From Stigmatella erecta (lineage in GTDB: Bacteria; Myxococcota; Myxococcia; Myxococcales; Myxococcaceae): DNA of 64,000 nt. Shown piece after piece: positions 37,079-46,779 of the stretch (its first letter is position 1; each line of letters begins with the position of its first letter). Made by a program: the position numbers and the translations under genes. Location: positions 372,001-436,000 of the forward strand of contig NZ_FOIJ01000005.1 of the NCBI RefSeq assembly GCF_900111745.1, in the 5' to 3' direction. The notes below the pieces were generated by a model, which was given only the letters and a program-made list of their open reading frames with translations, was not told the DNA's origin and made no database searches.

Positions 37079-38442
37079 CGGACGGTGACGAATCCGCCGT
37101 TCTTCACCTGCCACAGCTCGATGGGGGAGGGGGCCTCGCCCGCCGCATCGAACTCGAGGCTGCCACTGGCGCCCTCCACGTTGAGGTTGATGCCACTGGC
37201 CAGCTTCCCGGACAGATCTCCGAAGGTGCTGGAGGTCATCTGGACGGAGGGCACCGGGCTCGACACTTTGGTGAGCGCCTCCGCCATTTTGACCCCCGTC
37301 ACCTGGCCGCCCTGTCCCTGGGCATAGGCCACCGCCAGGCCCAGCAGGTACATCGAGTCATAGCTGTGCGAGGTGAAGGAGTACTCGGACGGATCCTTCC
37401 CGTACTTGGAGCTGAACCGGGACTGGAACGCGGTGAAGGCCTGGCCCGCGCCCTGGGCGGGCGCCGTGCCGAAGGCGTTCTGGATGGCGGCCAGCACCAC
37501 GGCATCATCCAGGAGCGCCGCGTCCTTGACGCTGTCGGTGAAGAACCACTGGTGGCCGGTGCCCGGCTTGAGGTTGAGCGACTCCTGGGCGGTCTGGATG
37601 ATGCGGGAGACGTCGTCCTCGAAGCCCACCACCACGGTGAGATCCGGATTGAAGTTGTCGATCTGCGCCACCGGCGTGGCGATGTTCACGGCCTTGCGCG
37701 CGTAGGCGATGGCGCGCACATCCCTGCGCGTCCCCAGCTGCTCGGTGATGACGTTGAAGAGGCCCTGGCCGTACTGGTCGTCCAGGTAGAGGATGCCCAC
37801 CCGCCTCACGGCCGTGAACTCCGGGGCCGTCAGCAACAGGTTGGCGATGACCCGGCCCTGGATGGCGTCCGAGGGCGAGGTGCGCCACAGCAAGCCGGGC
37901 GAGGTGTTGGACTCCCGGGTGGTCAGCTCCGGCGAGGTGGCGGTGGAGCTCATGGTCAGCACGCCCTTGGGGAGCGTCACCTCCGCGGCGGCGAGCGTCT
38001 GGTTGCTGCCGGCGGTCAGCAGGGCGGCGATCTTCTTGTCGTTCACCAGCCAGTCGGTCTGCTGGCGCGTGCGGGGGAGGTCCGCGGCGGTGTCGCAGAC
38101 GTTGAGGGTGATGCGCCGGCCGGCGGCGCCCCGCTGGTTGATCTCCTCCAGGGCCAGGAGGATGGCGTTGAGCCCCTGCTCCTCGGACGCGTCCTTGCCC
38201 TGGCCCGGGTCCGTGGCCGAGAGGCTCAGGGGCAGCACCGCGCCGAGCTGCACGGCGGTGGGGTCATTCAGCTCGCCGTAGCGCGTCCCACAGCCGGTGG
38301 GCTGGGGCAGACAGAAGTGGTTCGTGCAGACTTGATCGCCGTTGCAGTCGGCGCTGGTCTCGCACTCGGAGAGCCCGCCGGCCGTGGTGAGGCTGCACCC
38401 GGAGAGCAGCGCGGTGAACAGGAAGAGTCTCGCGGCGCGCAT
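37066..38442 (-). CDS. ABC-type branched-chain amino-acid-like substrate-binding lipoprotein
   Basis: The 458-aa product has a lipobox (FTALLSGCS, Cys 16) and then a Cys-rich spacer of six cysteines (CETSADCNGDQVCTNHFC and a following TGCG), as in many myxobacterial surface lipoproteins. From about residue 65 it is a periplasmic-binding-protein type 6 fold (VQLGAVLPLSLSATDPGQG, LLTAGSNQTLAAAEV, GILYLDDQYGQGLFNV, TSHSYDSMYLLGLAVAYA). No permease or ATPase genes are adjacent, so it may act as a receptor rather than in transport. It follows the TPR gene with a one-base TGATG overlap. Confidence 0.88.
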   Translation of the reverse strand: MRAARLFLFTALLSGCSLTTAGGLSECETSADCNGDQVCTNHFCLPQPTGCGTRYGELNDPTAVQLGAVLPLSLSATDPGQGKDASEEQGLNAILLALEEINQRGAAGRRITLNVCDTAADLPRTRQQTDWLVNDKKIAALLTAGSNQTLAAAEVTLPKGVLTMSSTATSPELTTRESNTSPGLLWRTSPSDAIQGRVIANLLLTAPEFTAVRRVGILYLDDQYGQGLFNVITEQLGTRRDVRAIAYARKAVNIATPVAQIDNFNPDLTVVVGFEDDVSRIIQTAQESLNLKPGTGHQWFFTDSVKDAALLDDAVVLAAIQNAFGTAPAQGAGQAFTAFQSRFSSKYGKDPSEYSFTSHSYDSMYLLGLAVAYAQGQGGQVTGVKMAEALTKVSSPVPSVQMTSSTFGDLSGKLASGINLNVEGASGSLEFDAAGEAPSPIELWQVKNGGFVTVRYED

Positions 38443-39266
38443 CAGAAGCTCACCTCCATGCCGGCACCCAGGCCCCGGGGCGCGACGGTCATCCGCACCT
38501 CTCCCTGAGAGGGCGGGCCTTCCTTGGGGTAGAGGATGATGGCGCCGATGGCGGCGGCCAGCCCCACGCCGAAGCTGATGTCGGCCACCAGGGCCTTGCC
38601 CCGGGTGCTGTCCGCGGCGGACTCCTTGTCCTCCAGCCGGGTGGCCGCATCGAAGTCCTTCCGGGCGCTGCGGGCCTGCAGGCCGAAGAGGATGCCCGTG
38701 CCCACGCTGGCCACGGACACGCCGCCCAGGGCGAACGCGGCGATCCGGTTGCGCTGGTAGGCGGCCTGGGCCCGCTGGAGCTCGGCCTGCCGCTGGCGCT
38801 GGGAGGACTCCTCGGCGCGCCGGGCGGCCTCCTGCTCGGCCTCGGCCTGCTTGCGCGCGGCCTCGGCTTCGTCCTGGAGCCGCTTGCGCTCGGCCTCCAC
38901 GGCCACCTGCTGCTGCTCTTCCTTGTCGATGAGCAGCCGCAGCCGCTCCACCGCGGAGTGGGCGCGCTTGACGAGCAGCGGATCGGTGTCCCCGCCGGAG
39001 GTGTTGATGAACTGGTTGTAGGCGTTCATCGACTCGCGCAGGTCTCCCACCTGCTCGTACGCGCGGGCGATGTTGTAGAGGATGCGCGCATCGGGCGCGG
39101 CCTCATAGGCCTTCTTCAAGGTCTCCGCCGCCTCGCGGTACTTCCGGGCGTTGTAGAGCCGCTCGCCCTCCTTGACGAGCGCGGCCTGGCCCTTCGCCCC
39201 CCGTTGCGCGTGCGCGGGGGGGGGCGTGAGCAGCAGGACCATCGACAACAGGCAAACCCATTTCAT
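38442..39266 (-). CDS. Exported tetratricopeptide-repeat protein with C-terminal membrane segments
   Basis: The 274-aa product starts with a signal peptide (MKWVCLLSMVLLLTPPPAHA). Two TPRs follow (EGERLYNARKYREAAETLKK and ARILYNIARAYEQVGDLRES), then a long Gln/Glu/Arg coiled coil (residues about 115-170). Two hydrophobic segments (IAAFALGGVSVASVGTGILF and DISFGVGLAAAIGAIILY) come near the end. This arrangement is frequent in myxobacterial envelope proteins of unknown role. It shares a TGATG junction with the downstream binding protein, so the two probably work together. Confidence 0.8.
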   Translation of the reverse strand: MKWVCLLSMVLLLTPPPAHAQRGAKGQAALVKEGERLYNARKYREAAETLKKAYEAAPDARILYNIARAYEQVGDLRESMNAYNQFINTSGGDTDPLLVKRAHSAVERLRLLIDKEEQQQVAVEAERKRLQDEAEAARKQAEAEQEAARRAEESSQRQRQAELQRAQAAYQRNRIAAFALGGVSVASVGTGILFGLQARSARKDFDAATRLEDKESAADSTRGKALVADISFGVGLAAAIGAIILYPKEGPPSQGEVRMTVAPRGLGAGMEVSF

Positions 39267-39318
39267 GGGGCCCGAGCCTACTGCCGAACCCGCCATGGGG
39301 CGAAGGGCGGGAAGCCGT

Positions 39319-39337
39319 CCGGCCCCCGAGGGGCCGG
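39319..39337. repeat. GC-rich hairpin after pckG
   Basis: CCGGCCCC and GGGGCCGG enclose a CGA loop, 22 bp beyond the pckG stop on the minus strand. It may end or stabilise the pckG mRNA. A longer outer repeat, AAGCCGT at 39312 with ACGGCTT ending at 39359, surrounds it. No T-run is present. Confidence 0.5.
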
Positions 39338-39358
39338 GCGGGTCCAGGAAGAACGGCT

Positions 39359-41149
39359 TTAGCTGCCCAGGCGCGAGATGAGGAGCTTGCGCTGGAGCAT
39401 GAGGGCCTCGGGGGCCTTGGTGCCCAACTGCTCGAAGAAGACCTCCTGGCTCTTGAGCTCGGACTTCCACTCATCGGCCTTGATGGAGGTGGCCTCCGCG
39501 ATGGCGTCGGGCGGCAGGTCCAGCCCCTGGGTGGGGATGTCGCCCTGGCGCGGCACCCAGCCGAGCAGCGTCTCCTGCGTGGGCACGCGGCCGTGGACGC
39601 GGTTCACGATCCACTCCAGCACCCGCATGTTCTCGCCGTAGCCCGGCCACAGGTACTTGCCGTTCTTGTCCTGGCGGAACCAGTTCACCTGGAAGATTTT
39701 GGGCAGGTGGGTGATGGCCTTCTGCATGTCCAGCCAGTGCTGGAGGTAGTCGCCCATGTGGTAGCCGCAGAAGGGCAGCATGGCCATGGGGTCGCGCCGC
39801 ACCACGCCCACCTTGCCGGTGGCCGCGGCCGTCGTCTCGCTGCCCATGGTGGCGCCCAGGAACACCCCGTGCGTCCAGTTGAAGGCCTGGAGCACCAGCG
39901 GCACGGTGTTGGAGCGGCGCCCGCCGAAGATGATGGCGCTGATGGGCACCCCCTGCGGGTCATTCGCCTTGGGGCTGAGCGCGGGGTTGTTGGACATCGG
40001 CGCGGTGAAGCGGCTGTTGGGGTGCGCCGCCTTGTCGGGGCTGTTCTTCGTCCAGGGGCGGCCCTGCCAGTCGACGAGCTCCTCGGGCACCTCGCCGTCC
40101 TTGCCCTCCCACCACACGTCCCCATCCGCCGTCATGGCCACGTTGGTGAACAGCGTGTCCTTGGCGATGGTGGCCATGGCGTTGGGGTTGGTCTTGGTGT
40201 TGGTGCCGGGCACCACGCCGAAGTAGCCCGCCTCGGGGTTGATGGCGTACAGCCTGCCGTCGGGCCCCACGCGCATCCAGGCGATGTCATCGCCCACGGT
40301 CTCCACCTTCCAGCCCTGGTAGCTCTTGGGCGGAATCATCATCGCGAAGTTCGTCTTGCCGCAGGCGGACGGGAAGGCGGCGGCGACGTAGGTGGTCTGC
40401 CCCTTCGGGTCGGTGACGCCCAGGATGAGCATGTGCTCGGCGAGCCACCCCTCCTCGCGGCCCAGGTAGCTGCCGATGCGCAGCGCCAGGCACTTCTTGC
40501 CCAGGAGCACGTTGCCGCCGTAGCCCGAGCCGAAGCTCCAGATGGTGTTGTCCTGGGGGAAGTGGCAGATGTAGCGGCGGTCCGGGTTCACGTCGCCCGT
40601 GCTGTGCAGGCCGCGGTTGAAGTCGTCCGAGTCGCCCAGCATGTCCAGGGCGGCTTTGCCCATGCGCGTCATGATGCGCATGTTCAGCACGACGTAGATG
40701 CTGTCGGTCAGCTCCACGCCCACCTTCGTGGACGGGCCGCCCAGGGGGCCCATGGCGTAGGGCACCACGTACATTGTCCGGCCCTTCATGCACCCATCGA
40801 ACAGCAGCCCCAGCTTGGTATAGGCCTGCTCCGGATCCATCCAGTTGTTGGTGGGCCCGGCGTCGGTCTTGTTGGGCGTGCAGATGAAGGTGAGGTGCTC
40901 GACGCGCGCCACGTCGTTGGGGTTCGAGCGGTGCAGGTAGCACCCGGGGCGCTTCTCCTGGTTGAGCGGGAGGAGGATGCCCTCCTTCACCGCCTGCTCC
41001 GTCAGGCGCTTCTTCTCCGCCTCGGAGCCATCACACCAGACGATGCGGTCCGGCTGGGTCATCTGCGCGCAGCGGGCCACCCACGCCAGCAAAGCCGCGT
41101 TCTTGGTCGGAGCGTCACCATGGACGGTCGCCACCTGCGTTGAAGACAT
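39359..41149 (-). CDS. pckG: Phosphoenolpyruvate carboxykinase (GTP)
   Basis: This GTP-dependent PEPCK converts oxaloacetate to phosphoenolpyruvate, the entry step of gluconeogenesis. The 596-aa protein has the GTP-type motifs: the P-loop with the reactive cysteine in [50 protein letters not shown] and [16 protein letters not shown] 41149 is chosen because AGGGGAA precedes it and it gives the standard length; the frame is open 25 codons further. Gluconeogenesis is important for an organism living on amino acids and lipids from prey. A CRP-type site lies in the upstream gap. Confidence 0.97.
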   Translation of the reverse strand: MSSTQVATVHGDAPTKNAALLAWVARCAQMTQPDRIVWCDGSEAEKKRLTEQAVKEGILLPLNQEKRPGCYLHRSNPNDVARVEHLTFICTPNKTDAGPTNNWMDPEQAYTKLGLLFDGCMKGRTMYVVPYAMGPLGGPSTKVGVELTDSIYVVLNMRIMTRMGKAALDMLGDSDDFNRGLHSTGDVNPDRRYICHFPQDNTIWSFGSGYGGNVLLGKKCLALRIGSYLGREEGWLAEHMLILGVTDPKGQTTYVAAAFPSACGKTNFAMMIPPKSYQGWKVETVGDDIAWMRVGPDGRLYAINPEAGYFGVVPGTNTKTNPNAMATIAKDTLFTNVAMTADGDVWWEGKDGEVPEELVDWQGRPWTKNSPDKAAHPNSRFTAPMSNNPALSPKANDPQGVPISAIIFGGRRSNTVPLVLQAFNWTHGVFLGATMGSETTAAATGKVGVVRRDPMAMLPFCGYHMGDYLQHWLDMQKAITHLPKIFQVNWFRQDKNGKYLWPGYGENMRVLEWIVNRVHGRVPTQETLLGWVPRQGDIPTQGLDLPPDAIAEATSIKADEWKSELKSQEVFFEQLGTKAPEALMLQRKLLISRLGS

Positions 41150-41571
41150 GGAATTCCCCTCGTGCCGCCGCATGTGAACTGTCCCCCATCCCCGGCCCTG
41201 GCGTGGGGGTTTCAAACGTACCAAGCAGGCGAGGTATCAATTCTGAGAACCAGCCCATTAAAAGCAACACCCGTCCGGTGGTGAACCTGCCCTGCCGGGG
41301 GGCTTCGCTAATTTCACTTATCAGGGGGTGGGTTTTCAGGGGGTCTCGCTGCGATGCGTCGTGAATCCTGTCCATTCGCTGACGATGACGCAGGAAGACA
41401 CATGCGCTGTGTTCACACGGGATTTCACCCCGGGTTCCGCGAATCCCGGAAGGTGAGAAGGCCCTGAAGAGGTGTGATTTGCTTCACAGGGGGTTGTTTT
41501 TCCGTCCCGTTGAACCAGCCAGGCGGCTTCCCGTTCCGGCTCCCCCGGCAGACCGTCCTTAAGTTCGCCGG
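41150..41571. promoter_or_regulatory. Divergent regulatory region between pckG and the PEBP gene
   Basis: This 422-bp gene-free stretch contains the promoters of both flanking genes. It includes AT-richer patches (gtatcaattctgagaacc, gctaatttcacttatc), a perfect CRP/FNR-class dyad at 41473-41488, and an inverted repeat around cgggatttcaccccggg. No short coding frame with genuine codon bias was seen. Exact -35/-10 boxes could not be assigned. Confidence 0.6.
41473..41488. promoter_or_regulatory. CRP/FNR-type operator, TGTGA-N6-TCACA
   Basis: The 16-bp sequence TGTGATTTGCTTCACA matches the CRP consensus half-sites perfectly. It lies 84 bp before the PEBP start and 324 bp before pckG. A match of ten fixed bases in G/C-rich DNA is unlikely by chance at this location. 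Which of the many CRP-family regulators of myxobacteria would use it is unknown. Confidence 0.55.
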
Positions 41572-42162
41572 ATGAACTTGAACCACACGTTGCGAAGCCT
41601 CGTTCTGGGAATGCCCAAGATGCTGCGCGGACGTCCGGGGGAGCGGGCGGGAGAAGCGCGGCTCGCGCAGCACCGGCTCGGCCTGAGCCGCGTGGCCCCG
41701 CTGGTGGTGATGAGCCCCGCGTTCGTGAAGGGCGGCCGCATTCCCGTGCCCTACACGGAGGATGGTGGAGGGCTCAGTCCGCCGCTCCGGTGGGGCGCGG
41801 GCCCCGAGGGCACCCGCTCCTATGTGGTGTGGATGGAGGATCCCGACGCGCCCACGCCCGAGCCGTTCGTGCACTGGCTCGTCGCGGGGCTGGGCGCCGA
41901 GCGGGACGGGCTGCCCGAGGGCATTCCGGCGCTCGGCACGGATGTGGCGGTGCAGGGCCGCAACAGCTTCCTGCGCGAGGGCTACATCGGGTGTGCGCCG
42001 CCCCGGGGAGACCTTCCCCACCGCTACCATGTCCAGGTGCTGGCGCTCGACCGGGAGCTCGAGCTCGAGCCGGGCTTTGGACGCCAGGAGCTCTTCCGGG
42101 CCGTGCGGGGCCACGTGCTAGGGTTTGGCGAGACCGTGGGAATCTATTCGCGTCCCGGGTGA
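41572..42162 (+). CDS. PEBP-family protein (YbhB/YbcL type)
   Basis: The 196-aa protein has the phosphatidylethanolamine-binding-protein fold signature: FVKGGRIPVPYTEDGGGLSPP, the ligand-site YVVWMEDPDAP, HWLVAGL, and GYIGCAPPRGDLPHRYH. Bacterial members are cytoplasmic or periplasmic proteins of uncertain ligand. Here the N-terminus (MNLNHTLRSLVLGMPKMLRG) is basic and not a clear signal peptide. The ATG 41572 has a weak ribosome binding site; ATG 41611 is an alternative. It lies downstream of the CRP-type dyad. Confidence 0.9.
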   Translation: MNLNHTLRSLVLGMPKMLRGRPGERAGEARLAQHRLGLSRVAPLVVMSPAFVKGGRIPVPYTEDGGGLSPPLRWGAGPEGTRSYVVWMEDPDAPTPEPFVHWLVAGLGAERDGLPEGIPALGTDVAVQGRNSFLREGYIGCAPPRGDLPHRYHVQVLALDRELELEPGFGRQELFRAVRGHVLGFGETVGIYSRPG

Positions 42163-42240
42163 GCCGGTAAGGGTTGGGCGCTACCGGGAACCGGTCTATA
42201 GAGTCCGCCGTTCACCCTCCCTCTTCAGGGAAAGGACGAC

Positions 42241-43098
42241 GTGACGACGATGAAGACACTTCTCGGCTGCGCATGCGCTGTTCTGATGACCCTCGCCGCC
42301 TCGCCCGCGCTGGCGCAGCTCGCGCTGCCCCCCGCGAGCCCGTCGTCGAAGGTGACGCAGGTGGTGGGGCTGACCGAGATCTCGGTCGACTATGCGAGCC
42401 CCGCGGTCAAGGGGCGGAAGATCTGGGGCGGCCTGGTGCCCTGGGATCAGGTGTGGCGGACCGGGGCCAACGCAGCCACGAAGATCACCTTCGGCAACGA
42501 CGTGACGTTCGGCGGCAAGCCAGTGCCCGCGGGCACCTACGCGGTTGTCACCATTCCCACGGAGAAGGGCTGGACGGTCGTGCTGAACAAGGAGCTGGGC
42601 CTGTTCGGCGGCGGGAAGAGCTATGACGCCAAGGACGACGTCGTGCGCGTCTCCGCGACGGTCTCCGAGATTCCCGCCCGCGAGCGCCTGACGTTCCTCT
42701 TCTCCAACACCACCGATGACCAGACGTCGCTGGATCTGGAGTGGGAGAAGCTGCGCGTCTCGGTGCCCGTCCAGGTCAAGACGGCCGAGCTGGCCCAGCA
42801 GAACATCAAGGCCGCCGTGGAGAACTCGTGGCGCTCGCTGGCCAACGCGGGCCGCTACGTGGCCGACAGCTCCAAGGACTACCCCACGGCGCTCAAGTAC
42901 CTGGACAACTCGCTGGCCATCCAGTCGCACTGGTACAACAACTGGCTCAAGGCCGACGTCCTGGCCCGCTCGGGCAAGTACGCCGAGGCGCGCAAGTTCG
43001 CGCAGACCTCCTGGGACCTGGGCCAGAAGGACGGCGGGAACTTCTTCTTCAAGGACACGGTCGCCAAGGCGCTCGCGGACTGGAAGGGCAAGAAGTAG
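42241..43098 (+). CDS. Exported DUF2911 protein
   Basis: The 285-aa product has a signal peptide (MKTLLGCACAVLMTLAASPALA). Its DUF2911 domain starts at about residue 35, with VDYASPAVKGRKIWGGLVPW, the VWRTGANAATKITF motif and KPVPAGTYAVVTIP. The C-terminal 100 residues are helical with a TPR-like tail (ALKYLDNSLAIQSHWYNNW, KADVLARSGKYAEARKFA). The function of the family is unknown. GTG 42241 fits the AAGGA spacing better than ATG 42250. Its stop codon directly abuts the bshA stop with no intervening base. Confidence 0.92.
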   Translation: MTTMKTLLGCACAVLMTLAASPALAQLALPPASPSSKVTQVVGLTEISVDYASPAVKGRKIWGGLVPWDQVWRTGANAATKITFGNDVTFGGKPVPAGTYAVVTIPTEKGWTVVLNKELGLFGGGKSYDAKDDVVRVSATVSEIPARERLTFLFSNTTDDQTSLDLEWEKLRVSVPVQVKTAELAQQNIKAAVENSWRSLANAGRYVADSSKDYPTALKYLDNSLAIQSHWYNNWLKADVLARSGKYAEARKFAQTSWDLGQKDGGNFFFKDTVAKALADWKGKK

Positions 43099-44265
43099 TC
43101 AGCGGGGAGCGGCTCCCCCGGCCAGCCGACGGTAGATGGCCTCGTAGCGGTCGATGGCCGGGGCGAGCTGGAAGTGCTTGAGGACGTGCTGGCGGGCGTT
43201 GTGGGAGAAGCGGCCCCAGCGCTCCGGGTCGCGCACGAGCGCGAGGACATGGCCCGCCATGGCCTCCACGTTGCCCATCGGCGCCAGGTAGCCCCGCGCC
43301 CCGTGCTCGACCTGCTCGGGGATGCCGCCGATGTCGCTGGCGACCACCGGGATGCCGCAGCTCAGCGCCTCGAGCGCGGCGAGGCCGAAGCTCTCCTGCT
43401 CACTCGGCAGGAGGAAGACATCGGAGGCGGCGAGCACCTCGGCGAAGCTCTCCTGTTTGCCCAGGAAGGCCACCCGGTCCTCCAGGCCCAGCTCCCGCAC
43501 CCTGCGCTCGGCGGGGGAGCGCTCCGGACCATCCCCAATCATCACCAGCCGGCACGGGTGCTCGCGGTGGACGCGGGTGAAGACGGACACCACGTCGGCG
43601 ATGCGTTTGACGGGCCGGAAGTTCGAGACGTGGATGAGCACCGGCTCGCCGTCTGCCAAGCCGGGAAAGAGCGCGCGCACGTGGGCCCGGTCGCGCCGGG
43701 GCGCATAGCGCTCCGTGTCGACGAAGTTGGGGATGACCTCGATGGGCAAGGAGCCCGAGGGGATGCCGAAGCCCTCCCAGGTGGCGCGCCGCAGGAACAT
43801 CGAGGGCGTGGTGACCACGTCACTGCGCAGGATGGAGAAGCGGGTGATGGGCAGGTAGGTGGGGTCCGTCCCGACGAGCGTGGTGTCGGTGCCATGGAGC
43901 GTCGTGACGATGCGCGGCGCCTGGCTGCCGAGGACTTCGCGGGCCATCCAGGCCGCCGTGGCATGCGGCACGGCATAGTGGACGTGCAGGATGTCCAGGT
44001 GCTCGTAGCTGGCGACCTCGATCATCTTGGAGGCCAGCGCCAGCGGGTATGTCCCCGAGTGGGCGAGCGCCGGGTAGTCGCTCTCGGTGACCTCGTGGAA
44101 GATGACCTTCCGCGTCATGCCGTGGAGGCGGACCGGAAGGTCCCGGGCAATGAAGTGGACGCGGTGGCCGCGGTCGGCCATCGCCAGGCCGATCTCGGTC
44201 GCGACCATGCCGCTGCCTCCAAAGGTGGGAAAGCAGGTGATGGCCAGATTGAGGGGGGCGCTCAT
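43099..44265 (-). CDS. bshA: N-acetyl-alpha-D-glucosaminyl L-malate synthase BshA
   Basis: BshA is a GT4-family retaining glycosyltransferase that joins UDP-GlcNAc to L-malate, the first step of bacillithiol synthesis. The 388-aa protein shows the family start CFPTFGGSGMVATEIG, HVHYAVPHATAAW, TTLHGTDTTLVG, VSNFRPVKRIADV, and the C-terminal donor site SEQESFGLAALEALSCGIPV. It overlaps bshB by 4 nt and is the last gene of bshC-bshB-bshA. The identity is supported both by motifs and by the neighbouring bsh genes. Confidence 0.95.
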   Translation of the reverse strand: MSAPLNLAITCFPTFGGSGMVATEIGLAMADRGHRVHFIARDLPVRLHGMTRKVIFHEVTESDYPALAHSGTYPLALASKMIEVASYEHLDILHVHYAVPHATAAWMAREVLGSQAPRIVTTLHGTDTTLVGTDPTYLPITRFSILRSDVVTTPSMFLRRATWEGFGIPSGSLPIEVIPNFVDTERYAPRRDRAHVRALFPGLADGEPVLIHVSNFRPVKRIADVVSVFTRVHREHPCRLVMIGDGPERSPAERRVRELGLEDRVAFLGKQESFAEVLAASDVFLLPSEQESFGLAALEALSCGIPVVASDIGGIPEQVEHGARGYLAPMGNVEAMAGHVLALVRDPERWGRFSHNARQHVLKHFQLAPAIDRYEAIYRRLAGGAAPR

Positions 44266-45068
44266 CGGGGGGCGGGGAAGAACAGGGGCCGGGCGAAGGA
44301 ATTCCGGCGAAAATGCTCCACCGGATCGACGAGCCCCAGCGTCTCGCGCAGGACGTACGGCTCGCCGTGAGCGACGCCAATCTGGGCCCCGTAGAAGCGG
44401 TCCCGGGCCTCGAGCGAGGTGAGCGACAGCGGCGAGCCCACCAGCGTGGGAGGCCCCTCCGCGCGGGCTTCCACCTGGCTGGCGTAACACCGGACGGCCG
44501 CCATCTTCTGGCCGTGGACCGCCGTCACGTCGGCGACGAAGCTCGGCTCGGCCAGGTGGCGCATGGGGTAGTAGAGCACCTGCCTGGGCGTGAAGGGCGG
44601 GTGGACAGGCGCGGTCTCGAACTTGCGGACCGAGGCGAAGAACAGCGCCCGGGTCACCAGCTCGCTGGTGGCCTCGTGGTCCGGGTGGCGCTCCTGTTGC
44701 CAGGGGACGAGCACGAGCTCGGGGCGCAGGCGGCGCAGCACCTCGACGATTCGCGTGACGGGGGCGGTGCGGGCGCGCTCGGCCTCGGGCGCCTCGAAGC
44801 CTGCCCACGGGTCCACCCACCCATCGGGCAGGCCGAGGTTCTCGCGGACGGTGAGCCCCAGCACGCGGGAGGCCGCCTCGGTCTCGGCGGCGCGGGTCTC
44901 GGGGGTGCCGCGCGAGCTCTTCTCCCCGCGCGTCAGGTCCACGATGCCGGTGCGGTGGCCCAGGCGCGCCATCTGGGCCAGGAGTCCCCCACAGAAGAGC
45001 TCGACGTCGTCCGGGTGAGGCCCGAAGGCGAGGACTTCCAGTCCGTAGGCGGGCTCGGCGGCGCTCAT
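44262..45068 (-). CDS. bshB: Bacillithiol biosynthesis deacetylase BshB (BshB1-like)
   Basis: BshB removes the acetyl group from GlcNAc-malate to give GlcN-malate, using a zinc ion. The 268-aa PIG-L/LmbE-fold protein has the zinc motif [14 protein letters not shown], the [19 protein letters not shown] helix typical of BshB1, and [15 protein letters not shown] with the third metal ligand. It overlaps bshC upstream and bshA downstream by 4 nt each, so the three enzymes are translated as a coupled unit. Confidence 0.94.
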   Translation of the reverse strand: MSAAEPAYGLEVLAFGPHPDDVELFCGGLLAQMARLGHRTGIVDLTRGEKSSRGTPETRAAETEAASRVLGLTVRENLGLPDGWVDPWAGFEAPEAERARTAPVTRIVEVLRRLRPELVLVPWQQERHPDHEATSELVTRALFFASVRKFETAPVHPPFTPRQVLYYPMRHLAEPSFVADVTAVHGQKMAAVRCYASQVEARAEGPPTLVGSPLSLTSLEARDRFYGAQIGVAHGEPYVLRETLGLVDPVEHFRRNSFARPLFFPAPR

Positions 45069-46693
45069 GGCTTCAGGTCCTTCAGGCCGCCGGAGAACGG
45101 CACGCACGCGTCGAGGACCTGGCGCGTGAAGGCGCCGCCGCCGAAGCGGCAAGCGTAGTAGGGCAAGCCGTGGATGCGTTCCTGCGGCGCACCGTCCGGG
45201 AACAGATAGGCCTGGAGGCGCTCCACGCGCCCGGAGGTGACCTGATCGCGCTGGGCCAGGGTGCGGCCGTAGCGCGCCACCAGGCGGGAGACGCCTCCGT
45301 GAACCGTCCTGCGGGTGCGTTCGAGGGCCCGGGCGAAGCCCGGCTCGAAGGCGGCCGTGCGCTCACCGAGGCGGGCGAGCTCGGCATCGAACGCGCCCAC
45401 GAGGCGTGCCTGGAGGGCCTCGGGCGGTTCGAAGGCCTCCACGGGATTCCGGGCGGCGAGGCGGGCCAGCAGCGCGTCCCGTGGGGTGGCCGCGTCATCG
45501 GGCGAGAGGCCCAGCGTCTCGAGCAGACGGCGCGCGCGGTCATCAATCACGCGGAACCGGGCGCGCGGGACGATGAGCGGCATGGGCAGCCCGGCGTGCG
45601 CATAGAGGGGGGCGAGCTGCGCGAAGTAGGCGATCTCTCCGGGGCCGCCGACGTAGGCCGCCGTGGGGAGCCAGGTGTCCTGAAGCATCGGACGCAAGAG
45701 GGCCGAGGTGGTGAAGCGGAGCGGCTCACGCTCCAGCCACGAGAGGAGCTCGGCCGTCGTCACGCAGGCGCCCTCCGGGTGGCCCACGAGGCTCCAGGTG
45801 CCCGGAGACGGGGCCGGGTCGAGGCGGTAGCGCGCGCCCTCGGGGCCACCGGGCGAGAAGAAGCCGAGGGGGGAGCCTGGGCGCAGGTGCACCTGCTCGG
45901 AGAAGCCCGCCTCGGCGAGCGCCCGGCCCCGCTCGGCGAGGCCGCTGGCGATGGCCGTGGCGGCCTCGATGGACCGGCGGTGGACCGGTGCGGCGAGGGG
46001 GGCGAGGCGGGGGTCGCGCGGATCGAGGAACAGGAGCCCCTCGTCCGCGAAGAGGGTGGAGAGGACCTCGGCGAAGGCGTCCGCCAGCGTGGCCTCGGGA
46101 CGGTAAGCGCGCTCCAGCAGCGCCAGGTGCTCGTCCGCGTGGGGCAGGCCGCCCAGCTCGGCGCGCAGCGCGGCGAGTGCCTCGGGGATGCCCCCTCCGA
46201 GCTGGCAGTGGGCCACCGGGATGCGCGAGCTGGCCGCGTCGGGTCTCCCGAGGGCCACCCGCAGCGGGTCCGCCGAGGCGCGCGGAACGAGGCAGTGGTC
46301 GATCTCCGGCAGGTCGTGGTCCTCGGTCTGCAACCAGAAGATGGGAACGCAGGGCCGTCCCGTCTCCTCGGCCAGGGCGCGAGCGGTGACGATGGCGGAG
46401 GCGGCCTTGTAGACCGTGAAGAGCGGACCGAGGAACAAGCCCACCTGCTGCCCGGTCACCACGGCCACCGTGCCGGGGCGGGCCAGCAGCGCCAGGTTCC
46501 GCTCCCGGGCGGGGCTCGGCGCGAGGCGTGCCTGGCGGGCCACCAGCGCCGCGTGGAGCGCGGGGGCGACGGTGCGCGAGGCCGCGGCGGCCACGGCCTC
46601 GGCGCGGGCGGACGGGTGCCGGTAGCGGTCCGGGAGAAATTCGAGCGCGCGCGGATCACCGCGCATCCAGGAAGCGGAAAACGAAGAGGCCAC
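45065..46693 (-). CDS. bshC: Putative cysteine-adding enzyme BshC
   Basis: BshC adds cysteine to GlcN-malate, completing bacillithiol. The 542-aa protein shows family motifs [53 protein letters not shown] and [16 protein letters not shown], with a C-terminal coiled coil and [13 protein letters not shown] at the end. The start is GTG 46693 (VASSFSASW); no clear Shine-Dalgarno sequence is seen, and a later Met (MRGDPRAL) is possible. It heads the operon and diverges from the large PIG-L gene over an 86-bp shared upstream region. Confidence 0.93.
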   Translation of the reverse strand: MASSFSASWMRGDPRALEFLPDRYRHPSARAEAVAAAASRTVAPALHAALVARQARLAPSPARERNLALLARPGTVAVVTGQQVGLFLGPLFTVYKAASAIVTARALAEETGRPCVPIFWLQTEDHDLPEIDHCLVPRASADPLRVALGRPDAASSRIPVAHCQLGGGIPEALAALRAELGGLPHADEHLALLERAYRPEATLADAFAEVLSTLFADEGLLFLDPRDPRLAPLAAPVHRRSIEAATAIASGLAERGRALAEAGFSEQVHLRPGSPLGFFSPGGPEGARYRLDPAPSPGTWSLVGHPEGACVTTAELLSWLEREPLRFTTSALLRPMLQDTWLPTAAYVGGPGEIAYFAQLAPLYAHAGLPMPLIVPRARFRVIDDRARRLLETLGLSPDDAATPRDALLARLAARNPVEAFEPPEALQARLVGAFDAELARLGERTAAFEPGFARALERTRRTVHGGVSRLVARYGRTLAQRDQVTSGRVERLQAYLFPDGAPQERIHGLPYYACRFGGGAFTRQVLDACVPFSGGLKDLKP

Positions 46694-46779
46694 GGGCCGG
46701 TGATAGCAAGTCCGGTGTACCGGAGCGACCCCAAGGAGCCTCACACCCGCGCGGCCTCCTTCTGTTAGGGTCCGCGCCG

